Positions 15,428 through 28,307 of a DNA stretch of 64,000 bases are shown here, piece by piece. Origin of the DNA: Amphirosellinia nigrospora (Eukaryota > Ascomycota > Sordariomycetes > Xylariales > Xylariaceae); assembly GCA_004123355.1 (NCBI GenBank), contig SCHM01000004.1, positions 3,814,316 through 3,878,315 of the forward strand. Reading direction: 5' to 3'. The stretch's first letter is position 1. Every line of letters starts with the position of its first letter. The notes beneath the pieces were generated by a model. It was given only the letters and a program-made list of their open reading frames with translations. It had not been told where the DNA came from and searched no databases. The position numbers were made by a program, and so were the translations under genes.

Positions 15428-15445
15428 CACCACACACACACACAC
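15428..15445. repeat. CA microsatellite
   Basis: A run of about nine CA dinucleotides followed by a degenerate CA-rich tail to about 15470. Confidence 0.8.
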
Positions 15446-16031
15446 CCAGACCACACACCCAGGCACACGAAGACTGAGATTATTGCCCGAGGTACGAGAT
15501 GGGAGGCGGGAAGAATACCGGTAGTACCACGGTCCCCATATTATGTCAGATTTGACGCTGGGAAGCGAAAGCAAAGCTTCCGACGAGACATTGGCTGGTG
15601 GTGGGGGACCAGGTGCCGCCCTGGTATCTGATGCGTCGTGTTGCGCCTCGCAGGCTCCAGTTTCACCAGCCGCATTGCGTCCCCCGTCAACATTAGCACT
15701 GTCTATTGTTCAGTGAGCAAACAAACAACTCGAAATAGGTCCATGTTACAGTGCATTCCACGATAATGATGATGATGCGGTATTAGCCCCATCCATAGGG
15801 ATCTTCTGCGCACGTGTTGTCGACGGTTAGCTATCTACGGTAGGTAGTGGGCAGCAACTTTGGCGATAGTATCATACACCCCTATAAATCCGCAGTAACC
15901 AAGTTGGCTAGCTACATGTGTAGCCCGAGTCCAACCCACTGTTAGGATTCACCCAAGATTCTGCACGGGGCCACATGAGGTCAGGTGAGACAAGGCGGTC
16001 AAGGTCCAATCAAGCCAGCTTGGCGACGGGC

Positions 16032-16470
16032 CAGGTCAGATTCGGGGACATCACGTTCTGGTAAATAAACATCAAACTAGCCGCATTCGGCTACCTTTCC
16101 CCCACAAATAACCTACATAGAGTAGATATACCTTACGTAGAAAACACTTCTAAGTTATATAAAGCTATTTAAAAAAAATTAGAAAATTAATTTTAATTGA
16201 ACGAATATATTTTATATTATATAATACTATATAAGCGCTTTTTTTTTTTTTAGAACTTAAGCTTTAAATATATATTTAACTATAAATGTTAGGGCTATAA
16301 GTATAGATTGATTCGAAAGATTCAACAGAAGCAGTGGTTGAATATTAATGGGGCGAAAGTCCTTGTCGGCCAATAAAACAGCCATTTTTAGTGCTTTAGT
16401 GGGGGATGCTGCTGAATGCGGCTAGTTTGATGTCTATTTACCAGAACGTGATGTCCCCGAATCCGACCTG
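16032..16470. mobile_element. foldback MITE, Mutator-like, copy 1
   Basis: A 439 bp non-coding element. Its ends are inverted repeats of about 60 bp with only a few mismatches (left arm starts CAGGTCAGATTCGGGG, right arm ends CCCCGAATCCGACCTG). Both arms contain ACATCAAACTAGCCG or its complement. It is flanked by a perfect 9-bp duplication GCGACGGGC (16023-16031 and 16471-16479). The core (about 16140-16300) is extremely AT-rich with homopolymers. Long TIRs with a 9-bp target duplication and no transposase fit a non-autonomous Mutator-like (MULE) element. The same family occurs at 58570-59154. Confidence 0.88.
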
Positions 16471-18773
16471 GCGACGGGCAGTGACGGTTCCGCGACAGCA
16501 CAACAATCACAACAATGGCTTGGTTGCGCGCTACCAGGCAACGGGCGAATGATGGAGGGCCCCCGCAGAGAGGTAACGGAATGACCCGCAGCTGGCAGTG
16601 TTAGGCTGTTACCTGTTTGCAACGCGGAAGGTGGACAGCAGCGGGACCAGGGACTACATACCTAATGCCCACTTAGGTAGGGTATCTATGTACTTGCCTA
16701 GCACGCCGCTATGGGATACTGGAACGGGCCTAACCACAGCACGCACCACTATCAGCCCATTCATCCATCCATTCATTCCCCTGCCAGACCAAACCTCTCG
16801 CTGTACCCAACTGATTCAGTCGACCAAAGGTTGGGCGGGTAGGTAACGAACGGCGTCACACTTGATGCTTATTAATCGACGGTGCGGTCATGGGCTTGTT
16901 ATTACTTACCTACATGGGTAGGACAGGAATTTCGACAACTGGCGTCGGTTCTCTCGGAGTTTGCCTTGACGTTCAGCCCTCCTCTGCGCAGCGGTCTCTG
17001 GCTGTGACGAGGTCTTAAGCGTGCCTATCACCAAGGTTAAGTATTTTCCGTATTTTCCGTACATATGTACGGTAGTACGATTACAGTAGTCGCTAGCTCC
17101 GCCCTCGTCGTTAAGCTTATTTATCGGCATCTTGTCAGCGAATGAATCGTCCAACTCAGCTCCCAGCCGCAAGACGCCGCACCGGTACTCTCGAATCTAG
17201 CCAACAGGGCCGCGTCGATCGTTGGTCGCTGAGAGCTAGCTCTGGGTAGAAAACTGCGCTAGCAGCCGAAAATGGCATCTGTGGAGAAGCTTCTTTTCTT
17301 GTCTCTGGACTCGTTCGCAAGTCCTGCCTCCTGACACTAGTCGGGAAATGGCCCATTGCTCGTCCACGGGAAATTGTCCATCCCCACAACCTGCCGAGCC
17401 CCCAGAACCTCCAGAGCACCCAGAACCCTAGCCAGCCAGGCCTCGACGGACTAGCACGAGGAGCGCGTTCTTGTTCACTTGCCGGCTAGTGTACTTACCT
17501 GCGGTGTCGTGTCAAGGATCTGGAAGCGTCGTGTCTCCCTCTCATCTCACCACTAAGTAATATACCGACGCTATTTCGGTCGTACTGCCCATCGCCGATA
17601 TTACGTCAGGTAGCCTAACCTTAGTGCTTTGTCTGCCTCTAGCGATTTCAAGTATCTCTCAGTTGCGTACACTATACCGTATTAGTCTAGATTATCTAGG
17701 TGGCTGGCTATCGTCGCCGTTGTCACTGAAATAGCCCAGAGTATCCACATTGGCCACCTCGTACTCAATGACGATGGATGAAGGAGGACCTACTTGTACT
17801 GGAGAAGATAGGTATGGCGATCAGCGAGTATGATGTGATGGGACATACCCTAAGCTCATGAGTGTCTAGTACGGTATCAAATGGCGGCAGTCCCTGGGTA
17901 GACGGATCTAGGGATCTCATTAGAGCCGAGGAGGTCAGTTTCTCTGTTGCTTCCGAGCTTTCCTAAACCCTAGTGAAGAGCGCACGAGTCCTTCTTCGTG
18001 TTATGGCGTACGTAGCTCGAGGTTGGATCCCCGCGGCGTCTGACATCTGGACAGGTAGGTATCCTGGCACAAGTCTTGGATGGTATTCTGGCATCGTCGC
18101 TACTCTACGTACTATGTAAGTGAACAAGACTAGCTAAGCCGCCATGTCGCACAGCTGTGCGAGATTAGCATATCTCTAGTGTGGGTAGTGTATAGTGTAG
18201 GCATACATGCACTTGCTAAAACTGGTATCACTGCCCAGCTTAAGGCCGCTCTAATGTCGATACGGAATACGTGCCAAAACACGGCCCAATTTGGTGGAGC
18301 GAGCTGGGGCACAGGAGGTGGGAAACCCTGACATCCCCTCCCTTCTCAGACATGGGATAAGTCGGGAATCGCTTGCTCCTGCGCGCCGCGACCAGTGCTA
18401 CGCTACGCCTCATCAACCATCAACTCACCGGAGCCGAGGAGAGTTCCATGCATACGCTTGGCGAGCGCGATAGATAGTGTCGAGCCTTGTCTTAGTCCCA
18501 CACCCCCTGGTTTCTTTTACAATGCTGCAGGAACTGCAATTTCGACCTTGTGGCCCATACCGTACAGGGTCTATAGTGTACCTCAGTCAGTACCTTACTA
18601 CTTCTTGTACCCCAGTTAGTTCGAAGGACGGGCAGAGACTCATAAAGGACTGCCCATTCCCGCCCTCTCAAATATTTGAAATCCCCTTGAGTTCGACTTC
18701 CATACACTGTCCATTTCAGTACGGCCAGTTGAGCAGTAGCATATCGCTTCTTCACTCGTAACGTTTATGAGCA

Positions 18774-19945
18774 ATGGCAGCCGTCACCCAGAACTCGGGC
18801 AACGCCACCACTAAGAGACCTGAACGTCTCCGGGATACTTTATACGCAGACATGATGAAGCCCGATGAGGATCTCAGTAAAATGGCGGACCCTGCAGAAC
18901 GCAGGAGGATCCAAAACCGTCTCGCTCAGCGAGCCTATCGTATGTATTCATGTCACTACATCGCCAAAGTCTTTTCGTTAACACATTGAAGGACGCAAGA
19001 TGCGGGAACAGAAGAATGAGGTTGAGAAGTTGCGAGACCAGATCAAGAAGTTGCAGGAAACACCAGAATCCAGCAACACTAGTAGGCAGAGCACCACCAT
19101 GCACACCTCCAGACAGCAGCAGCACTCCTGCTATCCCAGCAGCCTCTCTATCGCCGCCCAACTTCGAAATTGTCAACACACCGTCGTCAGACCAGCAATG
19201 GGTGGGAGGGTATTTCCACGAATGGCCTGCGGCACCGGCGCCACAAGAAAGTTTCATGACGGGCTTGATATCTCCTACCGAACTGGAAGCTCCGCCGCCT
19301 TATGACGAGTCGCTGTGTGGAGGCTATTCTTCCGATGGGTTCGGTGGTGCTCCCGGCATGATGAAGTCACCGCCCACGAGCCGACAACATCTCAAGTCAA
19401 GACGGACTTCATCTCAATCGAAACGCCCACGCCCGACTTTGCCTCGCAGCATTGGCAGCCCCAGACAAGCGCCACAAAGTCCCCATTCTCCGTGGATGAC
19501 CTCTCAGCCGTCACCCATGGATGTTCACGTCCCTCCTGGAGTTATGATGATGGCACCAGAGCCCCAGATGCCCGTATACTCGCCTCATTTCGACCTACAC
19601 GGACGACCAGAGGAGTTTCACTACCCTTCGCCTCCTCATATGGATGATGCGTCGACATGGCAAATGCAGACGGCAGACAGCATGGTGAGAACACAGTCAG
19701 ACTCGAATCTCAATGGCAGAGCAGCACCGCGATCTCTGCCAGACGCCAACGCCCCCATATTGCATCTTGCAGTCGCCGGCGGTCACATCGATACACTACG
19801 AATTATTCTCAAGCAATGCAACGTTTCGGTCAACGTGCGAGACAGTGCAGGCTACACGCCTCTTCAACGGGCTATTATCAACGGGCACACCGATATTGTA
19901 GAACTACTGCTCAAGCATGGTGCGGAAGTTAATATCGACGGCTAA
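18774..19945 (+). CDS. bZIP transcription factor with C-terminal ankyrin repeats
   Basis: A likely nuclear regulator. Exon 1 (18774-18939) ends in the bZIP basic region; a 52-nt phase-1 intron (18940-18991) splits it, and joining gives RRIQNRLAQRAYRRKMREQ (N-x7-R pattern) then a short heptad region (VEKLRDQIKKLQ). A Pro/Ser/Gln-rich middle follows, of the disordered activation type. The last 65 residues hold two ankyrin repeats (APILHLAVAGGHIDTLRIIL, YTPLQRAIINGHTDIVELLL). bZIP plus ankyrin is a fungal architecture; the target genes are unknown. The frame after the coiled coil (about 19060-19120) must shift by one base to reach the Pro/Ser-rich and ankyrin part. The leucine zipper is short. 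Stop TAA at 19943. Confidence 0.82.
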
Positions 19946-22900
19946 GACGCCCCTTTAGCGCACATCTAAGCACACGTGTACACGCATTGATGACGGAATT
20001 TTGGGACTGCATGCATATTGGGAGTTTTTACTGGGTTTACTTGGCTCGGCTTGGTTTTTGGGTTGGGAGAGCCATCTGGGGTTTGGCGTGAATTGACTTT
20101 CGATACCCCCTTCCGCGAACGCTGCTCACTTGAGCGCCTTCCTATCCTGTGCCCCCAAAATTATAGAGAGACGGTTATTTTTGGTGTGTACGCATCTACT
20201 ACTACTGGTCACCATCCAAGTCTGGTGACGAGTTTCGATCAGAGGGTGGGCTACCCTGTAGATAGACTTATTTGAATACAACAGTATTAAATAATATCCT
20301 ATCACCTATTAATTTATGTCTGATGTCTTATGACGTGTGCCCTGTAGTGCGTCTGTGTTTGTGTCGTTCCCTTTGACTTTGGGGTTTCACTGCGTATCTT
20401 TGGAATGGGCCACTGTTCAACGTGATTTACCTAATACAGCCAACAGCAGGTCATCGGAATCAATCTATCGTTCGGTTACATACCCTGTCACACAACTTCG
20501 TGTTCACTCGAGCGAAGACCAGATACTCGCCGATACCTGTCACTTTTGGCTGGTGGCTAAGGCTACTATTGACAGGCACACGGGCACTATAACCATTTCT
20601 ATGCCGTTAGCGAATCGGTATGGATTGCGGTACCAACTCTATCTATCATAGCCGGCCATCGAAGCTGAGATGTTGGGTCACATCCGGACGCTGGCAACCG
20701 CCTAGTGACGGCGATTGGTCCTGTTACTCTCTAGTGAGTCACGGAGACAGTGACCTGGAGTGGGATAGGATGAGTTGAGCCCACTGAACAAGCTTGAATG
20801 CCAAGACCAAGTATCTTGCGTGGCGTTTTCTAGAAGGCCGCATCATCCATGTCACCGATAACGACAAAGCGAGATCTATCACGCAAACCCGCGCATCATT
20901 CCGCGCAGAGTCACTGCCCGCTACCCACCACAGCACACTGAGTGGTAGATATCATTACCTACATTACACAGAGCACACACAGACGCGCGCACACACACAC
21001 ACACTCACAGCGTTACGGAGCTCGCACCCACGCTACTGCGGCCATTGCGGGTAATATTAAGGTTGCCGAAGACGCTCGCTCAGGTTTTCCATTAGCCCCT
21101 TCCCGTGGGCGTCGTCTTGACCGTTTGCGGTCAGCTCGAAGCTCTCAACCCTGGCTGCCCGTGGGCTGAAGGATCAGATCCGGCTGCTATGGAGCAATCC
21201 CTCCACGAACCAGCTAATCAACGGAGGAGAAAAGCTGGGTGGTATTTGGAATTGTTACGAGATGAAGCACCCACGAACGTGGAGAGAGATACTGGCTAGG
21301 AAGATTGCGTGCAATTCTTGCTAGCGTGCCCGAGGGACCCCGGAAGCATCAACGAGGGCCGCCCTGACGATCTTAGATTCTAGACTTTGCCCATTATGAT
21401 CTCTATCGATCCTGCTGTGGCCATTCTTTGCATTAGAATAGTGTGCTACTGGGTTATGCTGGTGACAGGCCATGCATCGAGGTTGAACCTGGCGGCCGAG
21501 ACACTCGTTCGACTAAGAACAACGGCACGCAGGTTTCGCTGTAAGAGGGAGGCGTAGGACTGAGGACACAGCACGACGATGGTTCAACGTCCATTAGCGG
21601 TCAACGGTCGGACTCGCGTTCCCTCCAGTGTCTCGTCCGGTTACGCACCCGGTCCTACACTGGGGATGGCGATTGGCCGGCGGTTTCGTAGCAGGCACCT
21701 TCGTAACAAAATCCACAGAGTGCGTTACCTTGGCGCCCAGCTTGGCACGTCGACGAGGCAGTTTCCAGCTGCCTATCTCGGCCAGCTTCGGCCAACTCGC
21801 ATATTGAATCGCCCCTACTGATACGGGACGGTATAGCGCCAACTGAGTGAGTACGTGCATAGGACGATTGGAGAGCTGTAGTGGCTGTCGAGATAAAGCT
21901 AGCTGGCGTCCGTCTCGGGCAATTGCGACTCATCACGGCGCTGGGGGCTGAGGTTTTCACAGCAGTTCACGGGCCGACTGGTGATGCCTCTTGACACAGG
22001 AGGTGAGGCATTACATAATAAGAAGTGGAAGAAGAGAGTGCTTCGCTACCTTGTGCATGGAGTAGGTAGTGTAGGTATGGTGATACCAGCAGTGGTGTAC
22101 AGCATATAGACAATCGCTAATATACACTGGGTTAGCGCCCCTCAAGCGAGACACGTTCAAACTGCCTACTATCTGCTACAAGTCTACTATCTAAAGCACG
22201 CTACACAACATGGCCCTAGGCGACTCCGAAGATCCCACGCAGGGATCTCACCTCTAACGCCTCAGTCGGGCCAATGGACGAGGCCACAGCAGGCAGCCTA
22301 GGAGACGAGGCCCCACACCAAGCACAAGAAGCGCCCGAAAAGTAAGCTTATAAACGTACCTTAAACGTCTCCCGCATACATCCACATACATCCACATTGG
22401 CTTCTGGCGTTCTGCATTGCAGAGTAGCGTCCAGCCCATCGGCTATCTTATCGACCTCACCAAACTCATCTCTCGCTCGAGGGACGGTCGCATCGAGTGC
22501 CACCTCCCCAGCATCTCTTCCCCACCACCTTCGGACGCGATAACGTGGCACCCTTACTTTCGTCCCTCGTACATACTGACAGGTAGGCGCCCCATGCGTA
22601 CATGATCCACGCCCACGCTTTTGGGGGTTCACCTCCCGAACGAGACAATGGCAGGCAAGCGTGGAGAAGGGAGATAGCGAGCGCGGCCATATGAGGTCGC
22701 CGTTCCGGACTTTTCGGGCGAGCAGCCAGATCCGTCCTCCTCGTATCAGAGCCGCAGTCTACCTACGCAATTTTTCGACGATTATATAATTTTTGCACTT
22801 TGCCGGATCGATGTTGGTTGAGCAAAATGAAAATCGGCCGACCAGGGACAAGGGACACAGACAGATGAGTGAATGTAACTTGGTGACAAGGGCATGGACG

Positions 22901-25885
22901 GCCACATTTCCTGCCCTCCATCCACCCCTAAGAGTGCTTGAAACCCAGTCTAGCCATTCAGCGAACTTCATGCCGCCTCCAATGGGGGGCAATAGGAAAG
23001 AGGAATCTCATTTCTCCCACCATAAAGACAATCTACCTACATGACTGCCCGATCCAGCGATGTCAGTTTCGTTACAAATGCTTGGCTGGATGGTCGCTGT
23101 AGTAAGTCATATGTCTGCAACAAAACATGTAATAGTATCATGAACTGGGCATGTCCTAGATCTGTCATCTTTCTGGCCTGCCTATCCTTGACGGTTTCCT
23201 CGACAGCTTCCCCGGCAAACTTTGACAGGAATCGGCTAAAATGGACATAAACCATAAACGCTGTCGAATGGCGGAGGACGAAGGACGCGTGTTCCGGCCG
23301 AGCGTTTTGATCCGCAGCCGGAGGAGGACTTGGCAAAAGCCGCGAGGCTTTCGTGCTTTGTAATGAGCCGGCGGATATAAGTGCCTCGGAATTACGACGT
23401 CGATATTGGATCAACATCCACAGCAAAACGGAGTATAATTTTATAAGCGCGAGAGTGAACGCTGATCTAGAAGCATGAACATACACTACATACTGCCTCT
23501 GTTTCGGTGCTGCGAAACGAACGGCAACATTAGACGAGCCCAGAGGGCTTGGGTTCAACAGGTATCTTGCTCGTCATAACGATGTTCGAACCTGGCTGTC
23601 CTAGAACCAGCAATCATGACGTTCAACCCTAGTAGACCCAGATTCCCATTGCATGGATTCGCTTATTGGTGACTTTGGTTTCATGTTAGTTGAACGAAGA
23701 ATCCGGGACGCCTGGACAGGCACGTAAAACGCCACATACGCAATGCTTTGCTATGCACTCGACTACGAGCGGCCGGCCTATTGGTTTATTTCGTGTGCCT
23801 TTCTGTTTCTTATTTTTCTTTCTTTTCATGGTAGTCGAAAGTATGGATAGATGGAGGGTCACCGTCGCTCAGATATCCGTATCAAGAAGCTACACAGCAT
23901 GTGCCAGATCCTGTACCTGCCTAACGAGTGCATCTATACCGATGCAGCCCAAATGCCGTTGATACCAGACGCCGCCGAGCGGAAGACCCATACAAGTGTA
24001 ACGTCTTGTCGACGTCTTGTCTCTTTGCCACCACCGTGGAATCCGAATCTACGAAGGGACCCCAGATCTGTTATCAACGTTTGAGCACACCTCGACATGT
24101 CCCTGCATCGAACTCTTTGTTCTTCTTGGTTTTTTTTTAGCTCTCTTTCTTGGTGGCTTACTCTGGCACGCTGAATCCACGCTGGTCGGATGCAACTTCA
24201 CCACGAATGATCGACGGCAGTCGTGGTTTTAGTGTTACGAAGGGAAGCAGTCGGTGTTCTTCCTTTCTTCATGGCCTGCCTTGTCAAGCCATATGCCGTC
24301 GTTCTAGAAGTCCACTTGATTGCTCACAGAGTCTCATCGGCTGCGTTGATCGACATCATGTCTATGACAATGCAGTTAGTTAGCAAGAGATGCTCACTCT
24401 CCCACCCTCTCGATAGAGGGCATATCCACCGCAGCACATGATAACACATGCCCACGCATCTGATTCTCACGCCCAACGTCCTATTCGAGAAACGCGAGAA
24501 GTGGAGCTAAGAGTGTTCTGCTAATGCATGTCATCTAGAGCGTGATGTAAGTAAGTTTGCTGTCCCCTCACATGTTGAAACGGCTTTTCCGCAGGGAAGT
24601 TTTCCGTGTGCACCTCATTTTCTTCGCATGAAGAAGAGAGCCTACGATCGTCGCGCCACCGTTTGAATGTTATTGGTAGGCCGGGCCACCTTGCATAGGC
24701 TACCTGCTCAATGCCGATGGCCGGCCGGAGCAAGGAAGGCGATTTGATTACTGCGGTGGTTTCTTGACGTACTACTAGTATGTAGCAATGGAATTTTTAC
24801 ATAGTAAGAAACCATCGCTAAGACGTCGTAGTCCCCGATTTCTTGCGTAGTAGGTGACATCCCAAGAGAAACCGATAATTCCAATTAAACAGAACCCTTC
24901 TAGTATATCGCCCGTCTTGGATTTGCACAACGCAGCCACTTGGTATAGGACGGGGAGATAGAGACCCATCTTGTATAATGGGGAGCTATAAGGGCCAAGA
25001 CGCGACATCAACACGGTTCTCCAATGAGGTTCCTGCGTTAGCGCTGGCGACACACTACAGCAGATGGCGAGCGGCCGGGTGTAACATTACGTTACCGAGG
25101 TGACAGATGTCGTCGGCTATAACGCCTTCTCGATATCGAATTGCGTCTACGTGAGTATACAAGAAGAAGAAGAGCTCTTGAGACGTACGTGCGTTGGTGA
25201 ACGTCAGCCAAGACAAGAGCCATGGCGCGATGGGACGTAGAAATCAAGGAAAAAATGATTTAAAATCAGTAACCGGTCTATCTGTCTGCGCAACCGGAGG
25301 CATGTATAATGAATGCTTGCGTGGATTGAAGGTTCCGGGGCAAAAGTTTCGGGCGTTGGTGTGGTGGTGGCTGAATGGCCGTTTTGATCATGACTTTCGA
25401 GGCCTAGTCACAGCAGACCAGAGAAACAAAAGAAACGGAGATCGCGATGTGGCGGGAAAACGTGCGGAACAGACCTTTGGCGGCCGCCACAGTCTGGGTT
25501 CGCCATTGTTGAGATTGACCGGTAGGCTATGCGTCCTGTCGTGAACCCATGGTTTGCTGCCTCTCCCTCGGTACCGGATGCGACCGCCTCTGGCACGCAT
25601 TGACTCGGCTTGGCTGCAGGGTCACCAAAGTGACGATATGTACAAAGCTAGATTCGTTGTTCAATGGCACGTTGTTTGCGATCTATCCTATGGCCACCCA
25701 AGGATGGCGAAAAAAAGCAATTTGAGATGACGCTTAGTACCTGGCATAAGAGATGTGACACAATAAAACGTGGTGCAGCATGTCCTCTATATTCACTCCC
25801 AAAGGGCAGCCTGTCATCGACGCACTCTATCATGTTATGGAGCTACACGCCCCCTCAAGTATGCCCAAAGCAAGATGGGATATTG
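19946..25885. other. intergenic, 5.9 kb, no gene recognised
   Basis: Both strands were read; the longest open stretch (23037-23558, minus) has no recognisable domain and low-complexity character. A CA repeat lies at about 20990-21004. No RNA gene or transposon termini found. Confidence 0.45.
20990..21004. repeat. CA microsatellite
   Basis: Short CA run preceded by CGCGCG; no coding context. Confidence 0.7.
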
Positions 25886-26936
25886 TCATTCAGTAGAATA
25901 AAGCCGTCTTCGGATCTTCATCCTTGCGTGTTGCCTGCCCCCGTTTGCGAGTCCCAACTGCACCATCTTGGCGTAGACCAGATCAGCTATCGCAGTCATA
26001 CCTTCAGGTCTAGGGTGATATGCACCGCCTTGGTAGAAGAGCTTCCAGGTGAACCCGGAGATCCAAGGGCTCTCGGCCCCAACGGCGTGTGTTTCGCTGG
26101 CTTTTGCCACACTGACGGTGCTGCACCACTCTTCGCGCCCGTGCACGGCCCTGTATGTCGCTTCCAACAGTCGCGCGGCCACCTCCCGATGACTGCAACG
26201 CCCGATGTCAGTTCTTGTCAATACGAGTGAATTTGTGAGCTTCGGGGCCGTGGGGAGTGTCTGTAGCATGTTCTGTCCCCCAAAGGCAGGCCTTGGACTC
26301 TGCAATCTAGCACATAGGAAAATGATAGTGAGGAGTCACTTACTGCTCGATACGGTCGGCGCCGAAGACGACGTCCTCGTTAGGCGAGTATCGGGCCTAG
26401 AACGGCCTGGTACTCGACGACAAGGACATGAGCGTCGGGCGCCTTGCGATGAATCGCATCGAGGACGGTCGCATACCGCTGGGCAAGACCGTCTACATCT
26501 AACTGAAGCTGTGCCTTAGCTTCGCGGTCCGGGTCGGCGGCTTGCAGGTATAAGAGTAAGCTGCCGGGCCAGCTCCGCTGAAGGTATCTTCAAAGAGTCC
26601 TCCGATGTACCCGATGTCTTACCTGCGAAGATGTTACTTGAATTGCCTCCATCTGATGAGTTTCTGCATACCGCACCAAGACTAGGACAACGTCGCTGTC
26701 GGCGGGAGGTCCTCGATCTGTGGGGGGAACACCTTGCCGCCGGCGTTCTGGGGAGTATCGAGGAGGTGCAATAGAGTTGCTCCACAGACGCTTAGATCGG
26801 TCAAGCTACCGGCCACCCGCTCGGCGACGAGGTGTGCATAATTGGCGCCCGAGCGGCCGGCACTGTTGTCCTCCACGGGCGCAATGCTCGGGCCTGCTGC
26901 AAAAGACGAGCCGAGGCTGGCTATGCGGAGAGGCAT
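25886..26936 (-). CDS. SGNH/GDSL-type hydrolase
   Basis: Predicted ester hydrolase of the SGNH superfamily; substrate unknown. Starts at 26936 with MPLRIASLGSSFAAGPSIAP, where the block I nucleophile motif GDS appears as GSS as in many fungal members. Block III, which normally reads GGND, is met after a 54-nt intron (26676-26623) as G-K/N-D followed by IGYIGGLFEDTFSG. A helical stretch (LAQRYATVLDAIHRKAPDAH, then VLVVEYQAVLG) follows. A second, short intron starts at a GTAAGT donor at 26343. The last exon ends with WISGFTWKLFYQGGAYHPRP, where the catalytic His sits in YHP, and a helix (GMTAIADLVYAKM). No clear signal peptide. At least three one-base slips (near 26618, 26555 and 26395) interrupt the frame. 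It may be intact with sequence errors or a pseudogene. Confidence 0.75.
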
Positions 26937-28307
26937 TTCTCTTCCTCTTCCGAAGTCACTTCCAATAATAATATTATTTATTGTCGGGCGGTAGCACGGC
27001 AGCAGAGAAACGTCCGATGTCGCGGAACCTGATGCTCTCTTCTGGTTGATGATCGGGGCTTACAAGTACTACCGCGCGCGTCCGACCGCGTCATGTATCA
27101 GTACCAGTACGCATTTCTCGTCCCTATTGGCTCCCGTATTGGCTCCCCGCAGCTGTATGTGAAATGGCCTAAGGCAATGATATCGATTGATGGAGATGCA
27201 AGGGAAAAGTGATGACCCCGATATCTCAAATTGGAGTTGGTTAAGCTTAGCAAAGCCTGACTTAGTAAGCCTCCCTGAACGCTTTAGGGTCATGTAGGCG
27301 GGCGGGCTACTGAGAGAAAAGGGTTTGGACAAAGTATAGGTATTGATATGTAGAAGAGATGGAGGTCTACTACAGGGGAGTCCCACAGGAGTTTTCATAT
27401 GTAGTCCGTACGCCCAGTTCCTCCCTCATACAGTGGCAGTACCTGCCCACTATGAGAAGCGGAGAACGACGCAAAGGGTTGATCCCGGCGTGAGGCGTTT
27501 GCTAACTGCTGTTAATCTAGACCATCTATTTCTACTTATAGACTTATCTAGATATTGCTTTGCTATTATTGTATTTCCGTGGTCGGTCACCGAAGCCTGA
27601 TGTATACAGTACATGTTCATCGGACATATTCCGTACTACATGTGCTCCGTAGTTTAGGTAGTCCAATGGTCATGTGCATCACACCGTGACATGGTACAGA
27701 GTAAATTGCCGAATACAAGACACACGACACACGACACACGACATAGCTTGAATGGGCTGAAGACTGTAAAATATCAATTTTGACCAGCCACTATTCTTCT
27801 TGTCTTGTTATTATTTTCGTGTCTCTCCGAGCTTGGTTAATTCATTCATTATAATTATAAGTAATTCGTAATAGAGGAAGGACATGGGCTCCCTGGCACG
27901 TTAGCTCTTCCGACCCCCGGGCCACGCCGCTGGCCGCGCCGGCACAACGGCTTGAGAGATATGGCTAGGGGCCCGAGTGGACGATCCGTCGCACAACATA
28001 AACAAGCTTGCGAGCAGTGGCCCGTGACTGACACCTGTCGTGACCCCTCGCACCTACGTTTTGATCTGCAGGAACACTCACTGTCTTGCCCCTTCGTATG
28101 CACTGACTGACTTACTCTCCGAGACCTGCAGCGACAGCCGCCTCCTAGTTCGCCGGCGAATGCTGAAAGTGGACGGACACGTAACGACAAACTGCTCGAT
28201 ATTTAAAATTTAAAACTCAGCACGGACTTCACGGTTGGCACTCGGCACGTGACGCTCCGGCGGTGCGCTTCACTGGTGATAGGGCAAGGGCAAGGACGGA
28301 CTATACT
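26937..28307. other. intergenic, hydrolase to guanine deaminase
   Basis: No gene recognised. Contains a 7-bp tandem repeat at 27719-27739 and, just before the deaminase start, its presumed promoter. Confidence 0.45.
27719..27739. repeat. 7-bp tandem repeat
   Basis: Three perfect copies of GACACAC followed by a truncated fourth. Confidence 0.85.

Larger units (their letters stand above)
7732..18773. other. 11 kb gene-poor stretch
   Basis: Frames here are short, lack recognisable domains and do not join through introns into anything plausible. The stretch holds an old LTR copy (9481-9813), a foldback MITE (16032-16470), a 9-bp tandem array (14863-14898), a CA repeat (15428-15445) and an imperfect duplicate of ATATAGGATGAG near 12049-12072. 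The left half (7.8-10.3 kb) appears more AT-rich than the genes. No tRNA or rRNA recognised. Confidence 0.5.

Noticed and set aside
23037-23558. 173-codon open frame on the minus strand
   Set aside because: No recognisable domain, unusual composition, no introns or partner exons that extend it; likely chance.
25664-26230. 188-codon open frame on the plus strand
   Set aside because: It lies antisense to the last exon of the SGNH hydrolase, which has clear family motifs; a shadow frame.
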